DNA from: Bradyrhizobium sp. LHD-71
GTDB lineage: Bacteria > Pseudomonadota > Alphaproteobacteria > Rhizobiales > Xanthobacteraceae
Reading direction: 5' to 3'
Assembly: GCF_031157255.1 (NCBI RefSeq)
Contig: NZ_JAVIFX010000010.1
Location: 159,777 to 223,776, forward strand
Length of the DNA: 64,000 nucleotides
Shown here: one piece after another, positions 25,985 through 35,201 of the stretch
Layout of the letters: each line of letters begins with the position of its first letter
Numbering within the stretch: the first letter of the stretch is position 1
Notes under the pieces: model-generated
Told to the model about the DNA's origin: nothing
Seen by the model: only the letters and a program-made list of their open reading frames with translations
The model's database searches: none
Translations under genes and position numbers: made by a program

Positions 25985-27034
25985 CTACAGTCCGAGTTCG
26001 TCGGCGAGCTTGTACTCGCTGGCCAGCGTCTTGAGCTTGTCCCAGGTGGCATCCTCAACGTGGATGCCCGACTTGCTACGCTCCTTCTCGGTACGATTTT
26101 CGATCTCGCCCGGATACAGCACACCCTTGGAGCCTTCCGAGGGCGGCGTAGCGTTGAGATAGCGCGCGAAGTCGGCGACCTCCTTCTTGAAATCCTTCAG
26201 CGGCCGGAACGCCTCGACATTGAACACCGCCATGAACGTGCCGTCGTTGTGCCGCCCGGTCGGTTCGACGCCGAAGCCGAGACCGGTGAGAATGCCGCAC
26301 ATGATCTCGACCATCGCGGCGAGGCCTGAACCCTTGTAGCCCTCGGTGCCGCCGAGTGGCAGCAGCGCGCCGCCTTTACGAAGGTCGGTTGGATCGGTCG
26401 TCAGTTTGCCGTCCTTGCCGACCACCCAACCCTGCGGGATCGGTTCGCCGCGGGCAGCGGCCAGCGCCACCTTGCCGGCGGCAACCGCCGACGTCGCCAT
26501 GTCGAGATAGATCGGCCCGTCGAGATCAGACGGCACGGCGATCGAGATCGGATTGGTGCCGAGCCGCGCCTCGCGGCCGCCAAAGGGCGCGACGACCTTG
26601 GTCGAACGGCCCGAATCCGCGGTCGCGATGCCGATCATGCCGGCGCGTGCTGCCATCAGCGGATAAGCGGCGAGCCGGCCGACGTGGCTTTGCCGGAAGA
26701 CGGTGCAGGCGGCGACGTTTGATTTTTTGGCCTTCTCGATCGTCAGCTCCATCGCCTTGGCGTTGACGTAGAAGCCAAATCCCCAGTGGCCGTCGATGAC
26801 TGTTGTCGCCGGGCTCTCCTGCACGATCGTCCACTTCTCGCCGGGCACGATATGGCCGACCTTGATGCGGTCGATATAGGTCGGGATCGCAATGATCCCG
26901 TGCGAGTCGTGACCCGCGAGGTTGGCATTGATGCAGCCGACCGCAACCGCGTCGGATTCGTCCTTCGAGGCTCCCGCTGCGCGGAGGAGGGCAGCGCCGA
27001 TTTTCGTGAGGCGGTCGGCTTGAACGATGGGCAT
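25985..27034 (-). CDS. Ldh family oxidoreductase (malate/L-sulfolactate/ureidoglycolate dehydrogenase type)
   Basis: 349 aa, usual length. The family motif GHDSHGI lies near residues 41-47 and contains the catalytic histidine; GSGLAAMVEIMCGILTG near 235-250 is another conserved block. Enzymes of this family oxidise 2-hydroxyacids with NAD(P). The gene sits between two LLM oxidoreductase genes on the same strand, separated from the downstream one by a palindromic repeat. It probably oxidises a hydroxyacid made in this pathway (inference). Confidence 0.9.
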   Translation of the reverse strand: MPIVQADRLTKIGAALLRAAGASKDESDAVAVGCINANLAGHDSHGIIAIPTYIDRIKVGHIVPGEKWTIVQESPATTVIDGHWGFGFYVNAKAMELTIEKAKKSNVAACTVFRQSHVGRLAAYPLMAARAGMIGIATADSGRSTKVVAPFGGREARLGTNPISIAVPSDLDGPIYLDMATSAVAAGKVALAAARGEPIPQGWVVGKDGKLTTDPTDLRKGGALLPLGGTEGYKGSGLAAMVEIMCGILTGLGFGVEPTGRHNDGTFMAVFNVEAFRPLKDFKKEVADFARYLNATPPSEGSKGVLYPGEIENRTEKERSKSGIHVEDATWDKLKTLASEYKLADELGL

Positions 27035-27075
27035 GAAACTTCCTCAGGCTGGTTTAGTGAGATGAACGCGACTTG

Positions 27076-28311
27076 CTACCTGGCGCCGGCCTTCGCCATT
27101 TCCTTTTCCGCCATGCGCCTCTTCAGCTCCTCCGGTGTCATTCTTTGCTCGCCCGGATTCTGGTGTGCATAGATATCGTAACCGTCGGTCGCGAGATTCT
27201 CGAGCACGATCCGGCCTGCGAGAACGTCGGCCTTCCACGTCTCATGGGCCGGCGTCAGTGCGTGGAATTCCGGCATCACGTCCTTTGCGAACAGCTCGAG
27301 ACTGTTGCAGATCGCCTTGTGGGTGGTTTTGCCGGCCTGGTTGAGCAGAATCACCTGATCCACGTGCGACTCGGCGAACTGGTGCAGTTTCTTGCGCAGC
27401 GTTTCGGGTGAACCGACCAGGGCGGAGTTCAGCGCGGCCTGCGCCTTGTCGCTCTTGCGCCATGATTGATATGCGCTCCAGAGGTCGCTTTTGCCTGGCG
27501 CATCGACGCCGGCCCGACCGTAATACTGGAGCGCGAAGATGAAGAAGGTCCAGCCGGCGGCGAGCTCGCGCGCCTCCTCATCGGTCGGTGCACACATGAA
27601 GCCGGAGACGACGGCGATGTTCGGATTATCTTTGTACTCCGTCAGCCGATTTCGGTTGTGCAGGAAGTTGTTGTAGTAGCGATGCACCCATGCGCGCGCG
27701 GCCTCGGGCGACACGAACGAGAAGCCGAGCGCGCCCATGCCCCATTCGCCGGCTTTCGCAATCGTCTGGATGTTGGAGCAGGCGACCCAGAGCGGCGGAT
27801 GCGGCTTCTGGCGCGATTTCGGGATCACGTTACGCGCCGGGAAATCGTGGTATTGACCGTGAAACTCCCAATCCTCCTTGGTGAACATCGGCAGGATCGC
27901 ACGCACCGCTTCCTCCCAGCGATCGCGCTTGTCGCGGACGCGGGTCCCGAAGGGGTGCAGCTCGGCCGGCCCTGTGGCTTCTCCCATGCCGAACTCGACG
28001 CGACCGCCGGACAGTAGGTCGAGGGTGGAGACCTTTTCCGCCACACGCTGCGGCTGGTTCGTCGTGATCTGGACGACGCCGTGACCGAGGCGGATGTTCT
28101 TCGTGCGCTGGCTGGCGGCACCAAGAAAGACCTCGGGCGCCGAGGAGTGCGAATACTCTTCCAGGAAGTGATGCTCGACCACCCACGCGTAATCGTAGCC
28201 GAGCTTGTCGGCCAGCTCGAACTGGGTCAGCGCATCCTGGAAGAGCTGGTATTCGCTGTCTGCAGTCCAGGGGCGGGGCAGCTGCAGTTCGTAGAAAATG
28301 CCGAACTTCAT
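27076..28311 (-). CDS. LLM class flavin-dependent oxidoreductase (bacterial luciferase-like)
   Basis: 411 aa. The N terminus MKFGIFYELQLPRPW, followed by WVVEHHFLEEYSHSSAPEVFLGA and the segment KVSTLDLLSGGRVEFGMGEATGP, is typical of luciferase-like monooxygenases using FMNH2. It is the most upstream gene of the five-gene minus-strand cluster. The long spacer ahead (about 300 bases) holds the likely promoter and a palindromic repeat. The substrate is unknown. Confidence 0.9.
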   Translation of the reverse strand: MKFGIFYELQLPRPWTADSEYQLFQDALTQFELADKLGYDYAWVVEHHFLEEYSHSSAPEVFLGAASQRTKNIRLGHGVVQITTNQPQRVAEKVSTLDLLSGGRVEFGMGEATGPAELHPFGTRVRDKRDRWEEAVRAILPMFTKEDWEFHGQYHDFPARNVIPKSRQKPHPPLWVACSNIQTIAKAGEWGMGALGFSFVSPEAARAWVHRYYNNFLHNRNRLTEYKDNPNIAVVSGFMCAPTDEEARELAAGWTFFIFALQYYGRAGVDAPGKSDLWSAYQSWRKSDKAQAALNSALVGSPETLRKKLHQFAESHVDQVILLNQAGKTTHKAICNSLELFAKDVMPEFHALTPAHETWKADVLAGRIVLENLATDGYDIYAHQNPGEQRMTPEELKRRMAEKEMAKAGAR

Positions 28312-28522
28312 CGTGCGGTCCTCCCGTGACCTTGGTTGCCAGCCGATGGCCCGATTATTCGGGCATTCTCATCGATCCGACAGCCGTGCGCGGCTGTTTC
28401 GCCTTATCGAAATCCGTGCATCGTTCGATGTAAAGGTTCGCGACAAGCGAATGCAGTGTCAACAGGTTTTGCGAGCGACATGCGTTCTGGATTGCAGAAC
28501 GGCATTGTCCAGCGCTCAGCCT

Positions 28523-28600
28523 GTAGCCCGGATGGGCGCAGCGACATCCGGGATGTTTCCGGTGGAGTCTATCCGGGGTGGCTTCGCTCGCCCGGGCTAC
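28523..28600. repeat. Palindromic repeat, family 3, second copy
   Basis: Ends GTAGCCCGGATGGGCGCAGCGACATCCGG and a GGCTTCGCTCGCCCGGGCTAC counterpart, the same organisation as 25889-25970. It lies 8 bases beyond the stop of the GNAT-like gene and in the upstream region of the LLM gene at 27076. Confidence 0.87.
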
Positions 28601-28607
28601 TCACTAC

Positions 28608-29582
28608 TCAGGCGAAATCGGAGTCGAGCGGCTGGTATCGGTCGAACACCAGAGGCGGCATCTCTGGAGAGAAATCGCGCAACTGGACGAGCATCGTCGA
28701 CGGACGAAGCCGCCGCGGAAGTCGCCATCCTGGAAGGTCGGGCATGCGCCTGTGGATGCCTGGGTAAACGAACAGAGGGCGCTGCCAGACGCGGCAGGCC
28801 GCGCGTGTCACGGCCTGCACGTCGGCGCGCGAGATGTGCGCCCCAGCGCGCGGGAAGAAACCGCAGAGCAGGGTGTAGGGTACGCCGCGTCGTTCACGCG
28901 GTGAGGAGATCAGCAACAGATCGTTCGTTGCGTGGATGCCGTAAGAGAATCTCGGATTGGTGAGACGCGTGCAGAGGCTGTCGGCAGTCCAGAACACGCC
29001 TTGTTCACTCAACGGCGGAAGATACGGGTGCAGCGCGTTGACCCAGGTCGCCGCGCGATCTTTCGAAAACCGTTCATTGATAGTGAGCGTGGACGGCGGG
29101 CCGCGCAGCGCCAGCCCCGCACGGATATCCAACCAGAGATGTGGCTTCAATCCGAAGAAGTGATCGTTCGCGGCGATCGCCTTCTCGTTCGGCATCCCGA
29201 TCGCAAAGCGAATATGCTGTGTTCGACACTGGTCGGCCACGGCGTCATAGAGCGACGCCAGCGTCTGGCGCGACCGGAATGCCTTCAGGACGAACAGGTC
29301 TACCAGTTGCGCGGCCGGCTGCGGCACGCCGTCTGCGACGATTTCCTGCCGCACGATGACAAATTGCCCAACTTTCTGCTGCGCGGTGCGCAGCGAGACG
29401 ACGGTGGCGCCTTCCGAGAAGCACTGCTCATAAAGCCACCGCATATGATCGGGGGTGAAGACATCCTCGGCCGAGAACGCTTCGTTTCCAATTCGGGCTG
29501 TCTCGGCATAATCCACCGGCGCGTCAACGCCGGCGGACACCGCCTGCTCAGCGGGCGCGAGCGGAGAGGCGGGAAGCGACAT
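28608..29582 (-). CDS. GNAT-like acyltransferase family protein
   Basis: 324 aa, soluble, with no signal peptide. The middle part (about residues 40-150) looks like a GNAT core: an effector read-out followed by QLVDLFVLKAFRSRQTLASLYDAV, resembling an acetyl-CoA binding loop and helix, then FAIGMPNEKAIAANDHFFGLKPHLWLDI. The C-terminal half is not recognised and may be specific to this group. It is followed upstream by a glycosyltransferase gene, so modification of a surface glycan is possible. I am moderately sure of the fold and unsure of the function. Confidence 0.65.
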   Translation of the reverse strand: MSLPASPLAPAEQAVSAGVDAPVDYAETARIGNEAFSAEDVFTPDHMRWLYEQCFSEGATVVSLRTAQQKVGQFVIVRQEIVADGVPQPAAQLVDLFVLKAFRSRQTLASLYDAVADQCRTQHIRFAIGMPNEKAIAANDHFFGLKPHLWLDIRAGLALRGPPSTLTINERFSKDRAATWVNALHPYLPPLSEQGVFWTADSLCTRLTNPRFSYGIHATNDLLLISSPRERRGVPYTLLCGFFPRAGAHISRADVQAVTRAACRVWQRPLFVYPGIHRRMPDLPGWRLPRRLRPSTMLVQLRDFSPEMPPLVFDRYQPLDSDFA

Positions 29583-29753
29583 TTTTCGTTTCGCAGTCAG
29601 GCGGAAGGCCGTTCGAAGCGAGGTCCGCTCGACAGATGTCTTGAGGGCGTGCGTTCATGGATATTTTTATCACATAGGCGTTGGCCTCTACGATCGCAAA
29701 TTGGACACGCACGAAGGTGATAGATTGTTAACCATAACGCCGACTACTGGAGG

Positions 29754-30596
29754 CTAGCGCGGCGAGGGTGCCCGATCCTGGCTGGCCGCGGCTCGCTCGG
29801 CCCGCGCCTGCAGAATGCGCGGCGGAAGAATCATCGATACGAGCGAGCGCGCCAGACCAGCCCAGGCCCGCCATTCGCCAATCTCGAAGTATTTAAGCTG
29901 AACGAGCATGCGCTCATAGACTTGGCGCTTTCGCAGGCGGAGTGACTGGCCTTGCGATGAAATTCGATAGTGCACCAGAGGCTCGGGAATATTGGCGATC
30001 GGGTATCGTGCGCCGATCCGGCGCAGCAGTTCGTAATCTTCAGCGGCCCTGTAATCCAGCGAATACAGGCCGACGTGCCGCAGGACATCCGTCCTGAACA
30101 TCGCGCTCGCATGGCCGATGCCCATGTTGAAGAACATCACGTTCCGCACGTCATTTGGCGCGACCGGCTTCTTGAAGATCCGGATGGTTTCACCGGTCTC
30201 CTCGTGGAATTCGCGCAAGAACGTGCCGCAGGCGCCGACATTCGGATGTTGCTCCATGAAAGCGACCTGCTTCTCGAGTCGGTCGGGTGCGGCGATGTCG
30301 TCCGCATCCATGATCGCTACATATTTGATGTCGGTCTTCAGGATCTCTTCCAGAGCAGCGTTTCGTGCAGCCGCCGGACCCGCGTTCTGCTTCATGCGGA
30401 GAACGGTGATGCGGTCCAGAAGGTCGCTCAGCACCTGACTGACAGGCTGGCGGCTCTGATCGTCCACGACATAGACCTTGCAGTCGACGCTCGTGGACAG
30501 AATGCTTGTCACGGCGTCGCGGATTGTCTTGTCTGCATTGTAAGCAGCCATCACGACGGCCACGGCGGGCATTGCTGGTTCTCTGGCCTGATTCAT
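29754..30596 (-). CDS. Glycosyltransferase family 2
   Basis: 280 aa from the ATG at 30596; another ATG at 30572 is also possible. The GT-A fold is clear: VVMAAYNADKTIRDAVTSIL, VYVVDDQS near 50-57, AAARNAALEE, and the metal-binding YVAIMDADDIAAPDRL. The protein ends with a basic, partly hydrophobic segment (residues 245-265) that may contact the membrane. It likely transfers a sugar to a lipid or polysaccharide. An inverted repeat AACGAT-CCGT-ATCGTT lies at 30640-30655 upstream. Confidence 0.9.
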   Translation of the reverse strand: MNQAREPAMPAVAVVMAAYNADKTIRDAVTSILSTSVDCKVYVVDDQSRQPVSQVLSDLLDRITVLRMKQNAGPAAARNAALEEILKTDIKYVAIMDADDIAAPDRLEKQVAFMEQHPNVGACGTFLREFHEETGETIRIFKKPVAPNDVRNVMFFNMGIGHASAMFRTDVLRHVGLYSLDYRAAEDYELLRRIGARYPIANIPEPLVHYRISSQGQSLRLRKRQVYERMLVQLKYFEIGEWRAWAGLARSLVSMILPPRILQARAERAAASQDRAPSPR

Positions 30597-30758
30597 AGAG
30601 ACGCGCCGGGTGGTTTCACCGATGGCGGCCGAGAATGCCAACGATCCGTATCGTTAGCGTTAACCACTCGGATTTCGCCGCGGCTGCACCGCCGCGTGGG
30701 CCTTCGCATGCAGCCGCGCCGCTTCGAAAGGACCTGCAACCGCACGACGAGCGTCGGC

Positions 30759-30780
30759 CTCTTCCCGCAAGCGGGAAGAG
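30759..30780 (-). terminator. Hairpin terminator after the molybdenum dehydrogenase operon
   Basis: CTCTTCCCGC and GCGGGAAGAG form a perfect 10-bp stem with a 2-base loop, 16 bases beyond the stop of the large subunit gene. There is no strong T run, so termination efficiency is uncertain. Confidence 0.55.
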
Positions 30781-30795
30781 CAGTTAACATCAGTG

Positions 30796-33000
30796 CTAGG
30801 CTTTCAGTTTGTCCAGGGTGATTGGCAGGTCGCGCACCCGCTTGCCTGTCGCGTGGTAGACTGCATTGGCGATCGCGGCAGCGACGCCGACGATGCCGAT
30901 CTCTCCGACGCCCTTGATTCCGAGCGGATTGACCTGGTCGTCCGGCTCATCGACAAAGATGACCTTGATGTCGTGCACGTCCGCATTCACCGGCATATGA
31001 TACTCGGCGACGTTTGCGTTCATGATGCGACCGAAGGCGTGATCGTAAACCGCCTCTTCGTGCAGGGCCATGCCGATGCCGCCGACGACGCTGCCCATGA
31101 CCTGGCTGCCGGCGGTCTTCGGATTCAGGATGCGTCCGGCCGCCACCGCGCTGACGACCCGGGTTACCCGTATCACGCCAAGCTGCTCGTCCACCTTGAC
31201 TTCCGCGTAGATCGCCGAGTGCGTGTTGCGCGCATGCGAATGGTCCTGCGCGAAGGTGTTGAGCTTCTCCTTCGTCATCCTGTCGAGTCCGCCATGCCGC
31301 ATGAGGTCGGAAATGGACATCGCCCGACCGGCATCCTTCCTGGACACAAGCCGTCCGCCGGCCAACGTCACGTCCGCGCCTGCGGCCCCGGCTAGCGGTG
31401 AACCGCTGACCGCTTTCGCAAGCTTGAGAAGTTCGTCGCGGATGTCATCTGCAACGCTCGCGACGGCGTGAGATGCGGATGCGGCCATCCAGGATCCGCC
31501 TTCGACCGGCGCCTGGGGCAGGGTGGAGTCGGCGAGCTTCACGCTGATATTCTCGATCGGCAGGCCGAGCTTGTCAGCTGCGACTTGGGCAACGATCGTA
31601 TAGGTGCCGGTGCCGATATCGGACGCCGCACAGGAAACTTCTGCATGGCCGTTGGCGGTCAGCACGATGCGCGCCGCCACGGGCATCTGCAAGGCTTCCC
31701 AGACACCTGTCGCCATGCCCCAGCCGACGAGATCCGCTCCGTCCCGCATCGAACGCGGCTTGGGATTGCGCTGGCTCCATCCGAAGGCGTCCGCGCCCTG
31801 GCGATAACATTCGTGCAGCGCCTTGCTGGTGTAGGGCAGGTTCTCGTTCTGATCGCGATCGGAATAGCAGCGAAGCCGCAGCTCCAGCGGATCGATGTCC
31901 AGGGCAACCGCAAGCTCGTCCATCGCGCTTTCCAGCGCATACACACCAGTTGCGGCGCCCGGCGCGCGCATGTCTGAGGAGGTCGGCACATCGAGCCGCA
32001 CCAGCTTGTGCACGAACTTGGTGTTGGGGCTCTTGTAAAGCAGTCCTGACCAGCCGGTGTCGTTGCGGGAGAACTCCTCGAACTGCGAGGTGACGGCGAT
32101 CGCCTCGTGGTTGATCGCAGCGAGCGTTCCGTCGGCGTTGGCGCCGAGCGCGAGCCGCTCGATCGTCGCGGGCCGGTAGCCAAGCGCGTACATCTGCTGA
32201 CGGGTCAGCACGAGGCGGACCGAGCGATCGAGCGCCAGCGCGCCGAGGACCGTAAGCACGACCTGATATTGCGGCCGCAGGCCGGCGCCGAATGCACCGC
32301 CGACGAATGGCGAGATCACGCGGAATTCCTGAACGGACCCGGCGAAGATCTTCGACAGGTAACCCTGCACGTTCTGCACGCCCTGGGTCTTGTCATAGAC
32401 CGTCAGCTTGCCTGCGCCATCGACGTGAACCGTCGAGGCGAACAATTCCATAGGATTGTGGTACTCGGTCGGGATGAAATATTCGGCCTCGTGGCGGACC
32501 TGCGCTGCTGCGTACGCCTTGGCCGCATCTCCGCGGGGTTTTTCGGGCTTCGGAACGACATAGGCGGTGCTGAGCTGCGCCTGCAGGTCGGTGACATACG
32601 GCGCCGCGTCGTAGTCGACCTGGACCAGCGTCGCGGCAAAGCGCGCTGTTTCCCAGTCGTCCGCGAGCACCAGTGCCAGCGGCTGGCCATTGAACAGGAT
32701 CTTGTCATCGTAGAGCGGCCGGTAAGGAGAGCCCTCCTCGGGGGCGACATCATCCTTGTAGGCGTCGTCGTCTGCGGCCATCTGCGGCCGATCTTGATGT
32801 GTAAGCACCTTGAGGACGCCGGCGACGCGGAGTGCCTGGCTCACGTCGATATGCTTGATGCGACCCTTGGGAATGGTTGATGCGACGACGGCTCCATAGA
32901 CCAGATTCTGCTCGTTGAAGTCGGCGGCATATCGGGCTTCGCCGGTCACCTTGGCGCGACCATCGATGCGAGATGCAGGGGTGCCGATGTATGCGGTCAT
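30796..33000 (-). CDS. Molybdopterin-binding subunit of aldehyde dehydrogenase (xanthine dehydrogenase family, PaoC-like)
   Basis: 734 aa. The N-terminal domain begins IGTPASRIDGRAKVTGEARYAADF, the usual start of PaoC/YagR. The C-terminal GVGEIGIVG contains the catalytic glutamate (about Glu700). The molybdenum-binding segments PFVGGAFGAGLRP and RAPGAATGVYALESAMDELA are present. It works with the FAD and 2Fe-2S subunits encoded directly upstream to oxidise aldehydes. There is no signal peptide. Likely a cytoplasmic enzyme unless it is carried by a Tat signal on a partner subunit. Confidence 0.93.
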   Translation of the reverse strand: MTAYIGTPASRIDGRAKVTGEARYAADFNEQNLVYGAVVASTIPKGRIKHIDVSQALRVAGVLKVLTHQDRPQMAADDDAYKDDVAPEEGSPYRPLYDDKILFNGQPLALVLADDWETARFAATLVQVDYDAAPYVTDLQAQLSTAYVVPKPEKPRGDAAKAYAAAQVRHEAEYFIPTEYHNPMELFASTVHVDGAGKLTVYDKTQGVQNVQGYLSKIFAGSVQEFRVISPFVGGAFGAGLRPQYQVVLTVLGALALDRSVRLVLTRQQMYALGYRPATIERLALGANADGTLAAINHEAIAVTSQFEEFSRNDTGWSGLLYKSPNTKFVHKLVRLDVPTSSDMRAPGAATGVYALESAMDELAVALDIDPLELRLRCYSDRDQNENLPYTSKALHECYRQGADAFGWSQRNPKPRSMRDGADLVGWGMATGVWEALQMPVAARIVLTANGHAEVSCAASDIGTGTYTIVAQVAADKLGLPIENISVKLADSTLPQAPVEGGSWMAASASHAVASVADDIRDELLKLAKAVSGSPLAGAAGADVTLAGGRLVSRKDAGRAMSISDLMRHGGLDRMTKEKLNTFAQDHSHARNTHSAIYAEVKVDEQLGVIRVTRVVSAVAAGRILNPKTAGSQVMGSVVGGIGMALHEEAVYDHAFGRIMNANVAEYHMPVNADVHDIKVIFVDEPDDQVNPLGIKGVGEIGIVGVAAAIANAVYHATGKRVRDLPITLDKLKA

Positions 33001-33073
33001 CGTCTTGGTCTCTCGTTGATCAGTTCGAAGGTTGCGGGACGCAGGCGTGTCCTGCCTTCAGGCAGGCGAAAAC

Positions 33074-34090
33074 TCACATAATTTTCTTGTTCGACGGGGG
33101 CTGCGGAGTGCCTTTCGCGGCTTGCGTAAGCGTACGGATCGTCGCTCGCCGCGCCAGATCGATCTTGAACATGTTGTGCGGATAGCCCTTCGCATCCTTC
33201 AGCACCAGGTCGGCGGCTCGCGCGAAGGCCGTTCCGTCCGGCACCTGTCCTTGCAGTGCGGCTTCGGCGGCGTGTACCCGCCAGGGCTTGTGCGCGACCC
33301 CGCCGAGGGCAAGCCGTGCCTGCTTGATCTTTCCGCCTTCCAGCTCCAGCGCCGCAGCGACGGAGACGAGGGCGAAGGCGTAGGACAGGCGATCGCGGAT
33401 CTTCAGGTAGGAGTAGTTCTTGGCGAAGCCCTGGGCCGGGAGCTCGATGGCAGTGATGATCTCGTGCGGATGAAGATTGGTGTCGAGATGCGGCGTGTTG
33501 CCGGGGAGCCGGTGGAAGTCCTGGAATGGGATGACACGCGCGCCGGCCGGGCCTGCCACATGCACCTTGGCATCCAGCGCGACGAGCGTCACGCAGAGGT
33601 CGGAGGGATGGACCGCAATGCAGGCCTCGCTGGCTCCGAGGATCGCGTGCATCCGCTGCGCTCCGGTCAGGGCCGAGCAGCCGCTGCCTGGTTCGCGCTT
33701 GTTGCACGGCGTCGCCGTGTCATAAAAATAGGCACAGCGCGTCCGCTGCAGCAGGTTGCCGCCGGTCGATGCCATGTTGCGCAGCTGTTGCGAAGCGCCG
33801 GCCCTGATCGCGCTGCTGACGAGCGGATAATGCTGCTCGATCAAGGGGTGGTAGGCGAGATCGGAATTCGGCACGAGGGCACCGATGTGCAAGCCTCCGT
33901 CCGCTGTCTGCTGCACCTGCTTGAGCGGCAGCCGGGAGATATCGATCAGCCGTGTCGGGCGTTCGACATCATCCTTCATGAGATCGATCAGATTGGTGCC
34001 GCCGGCGATAAATTTCGCGGAAGTGGAAGCCGCGATCTGCTGGACCGCGTCGGCAACGTCGGTCGCGCGCGAGTACTGAAAGTTGATCAT
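33074..34090 (-). CDS. FAD-binding subunit of aldehyde dehydrogenase (PaoB-like) with extra Cys cluster
   Basis: 338 aa from the ATG that overlaps the 2Fe-2S subunit stop (ATGA); the longer open frame upstream belongs to that neighbour's region. FAD contacts are seen in AKFIAGGTNLIDLMK and ASTGGNLLQRTRC. Four cysteines spread over TRCAYFYDTATPCNKREPGSGCSAL match the insert that binds a 4Fe-4S cluster in E. coli PaoB. It passes electrons from the iron-sulfur subunit to an acceptor. Operon order is 2Fe-2S, FAD, molybdenum subunit. Confidence 0.92.
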   Translation of the reverse strand: MINFQYSRATDVADAVQQIAASTSAKFIAGGTNLIDLMKDDVERPTRLIDISRLPLKQVQQTADGGLHIGALVPNSDLAYHPLIEQHYPLVSSAIRAGASQQLRNMASTGGNLLQRTRCAYFYDTATPCNKREPGSGCSALTGAQRMHAILGASEACIAVHPSDLCVTLVALDAKVHVAGPAGARVIPFQDFHRLPGNTPHLDTNLHPHEIITAIELPAQGFAKNYSYLKIRDRLSYAFALVSVAAALELEGGKIKQARLALGGVAHKPWRVHAAEAALQGQVPDGTAFARAADLVLKDAKGYPHNMFKIDLARRATIRTLTQAAKGTPQPPSNKKIM

Positions 34091-34602
34091 GATCGCCCCA
34101 TCGCCTGCTGGATCGCTGCCACGATGTTCGGATAGGCGCCGCAGCGGCAAATGTTGCCGCTCATAAGCTCGCGGATTTCGTCGGCGCTTTTGGCCTTTCC
34201 TTCTGCCAGGAGGCCGACAGCGGAGCAGATTTGTCCCGGTGTGCAGTAGCCGCACTGGAAGGCGTCATGGTCGATGAAAGCCTGCTGCACCGGGTGCAAC
34301 TCGCCATCCTTGGCGAGACCTTCGACAGTGACGATCTGCGCGCCGTCTTTCATCACCGCCAGTGTCAGGCAGGAAACGATACGTCGGCCGTCGACCAGCA
34401 CGGTGCACGCGCCGCATTGGCCGTGATCACATCCCTTCTTGGTGCCGGTGAGGTCAAGCCGATCGCGCAGGGCGTCGAGGAGCGTGGTCCAGGGCGCGAC
34501 CTTGAGTTCGGTCGCCTTGCCATTCACTGTGATCTGGATCGAGATCTTCTCCGGTATCGGGATGGGGTCCTGAACAGGCTCTCGTGCCGTTGCTCGCGCC
34601 AT
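34087..34602 (-). CDS. 2Fe-2S subunit of aldehyde dehydrogenase (PaoA-like)
   Basis: 171 aa. The plant-type cluster is ligated by Cys58, Cys63, Cys66 and Cys78, and the second cluster by Cys117, Cys120, Cys152 and Cys154 (ending ICRCGAYPNI). E. coli PaoA carries a Tat signal for export; here the N terminus is only MARATAREPVQDPIPIPEK with no twin-arginine hydrophobic leader. The complex is therefore probably cytoplasmic. First gene of the three-gene operon. Confidence 0.93.
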   Translation of the reverse strand: MARATAREPVQDPIPIPEKISIQITVNGKATELKVAPWTTLLDALRDRLDLTGTKKGCDHGQCGACTVLVDGRRIVSCLTLAVMKDGAQIVTVEGLAKDGELHPVQQAFIDHDAFQCGYCTPGQICSAVGLLAEGKAKSADEIRELMSGNICRCGAYPNIVAAIQQAMGRS

Positions 34603-34859
34603 ATGCGCCTCCGGTTTGCTCGCTTCACCGGCGATCTATGTTTGCAGCACAGCGTTGACAAGCCGATAGTCAATTCCCGCAAAATTATTCGATTTGCGCA
34701 GACATGCCTGCTCGCTTTCGCATTGCCGCGAATGCGGGCGAATTCCCGGCCGCGGACACGATTGTTTGATCGCAACGCATGATCGACAGAAAACCGATGC
34801 GGGATATTGCGACAGATTGACGACACATCGCTTGGCGGATGCCTTAAAATTGCGCAGCC
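34603..34859. other. Intergenic region upstream of the aldehyde dehydrogenase operon
   Basis: 257 bases containing no convincing gene or strong palindrome. It lies between the DUF1127 gene end and the operon start, so it holds the promoter of the 2Fe-2S/FAD/Mo operon. Confidence 0.4.
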
Positions 34860-35159
34860 TCAGACGCGCTCTGTTCGCGATTCAGCGTCTGCCGCAAGCC
34901 GACGTTCCGACATCCGGGATAGGCGCGACATGGCTCGCTGCAACCGCGTCCGCTTGTTTTGCAGGGAGAGGGCGTCTCGACGATAGTGCTCGAAGACCGC
35001 GCGCCAGAACGGGGCGTCGACCTCGACCTGCCGTTCAGCGTCGGTCAAGCCGAAATCGGCGAGTTCGCGCGATGTCATTTGCGCAAGAACGTTGCGCTGG
35101 CGCTGACGCTCGCGCCAGACGCGCCACAGCGCCTGCAGTGCGATCAATGTCATCAACAT
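34860..35159 (-). CDS. DUF1127 domain small protein
   Basis: 99 aa. After an N-terminal basic helix (MLMTLIALQALWRVWRER), the DUF1127 motif is clear: LAQMTSRELADFGLTDAERQVEVDAPFWRAVF. The rest is a Lys/Arg-rich C-terminal extension of about 45 residues that most DUF1127 proteins lack. Small DUF1127 proteins in rhizobia act in RNA turnover and phosphate or stress responses; no specific role can be assigned here. Confidence 0.8.
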   Translation of the reverse strand: MLMTLIALQALWRVWRERQRQRNVLAQMTSRELADFGLTDAERQVEVDAPFWRAVFEHYRRDALSLQNKRTRLQRAMSRLSRMSERRLAADAESRTERV

Positions 35160-35201
35160 GGTCGTAGACTTTCTGGTCTGAAGAGCAGGAGCCGTACGCG
35201 G

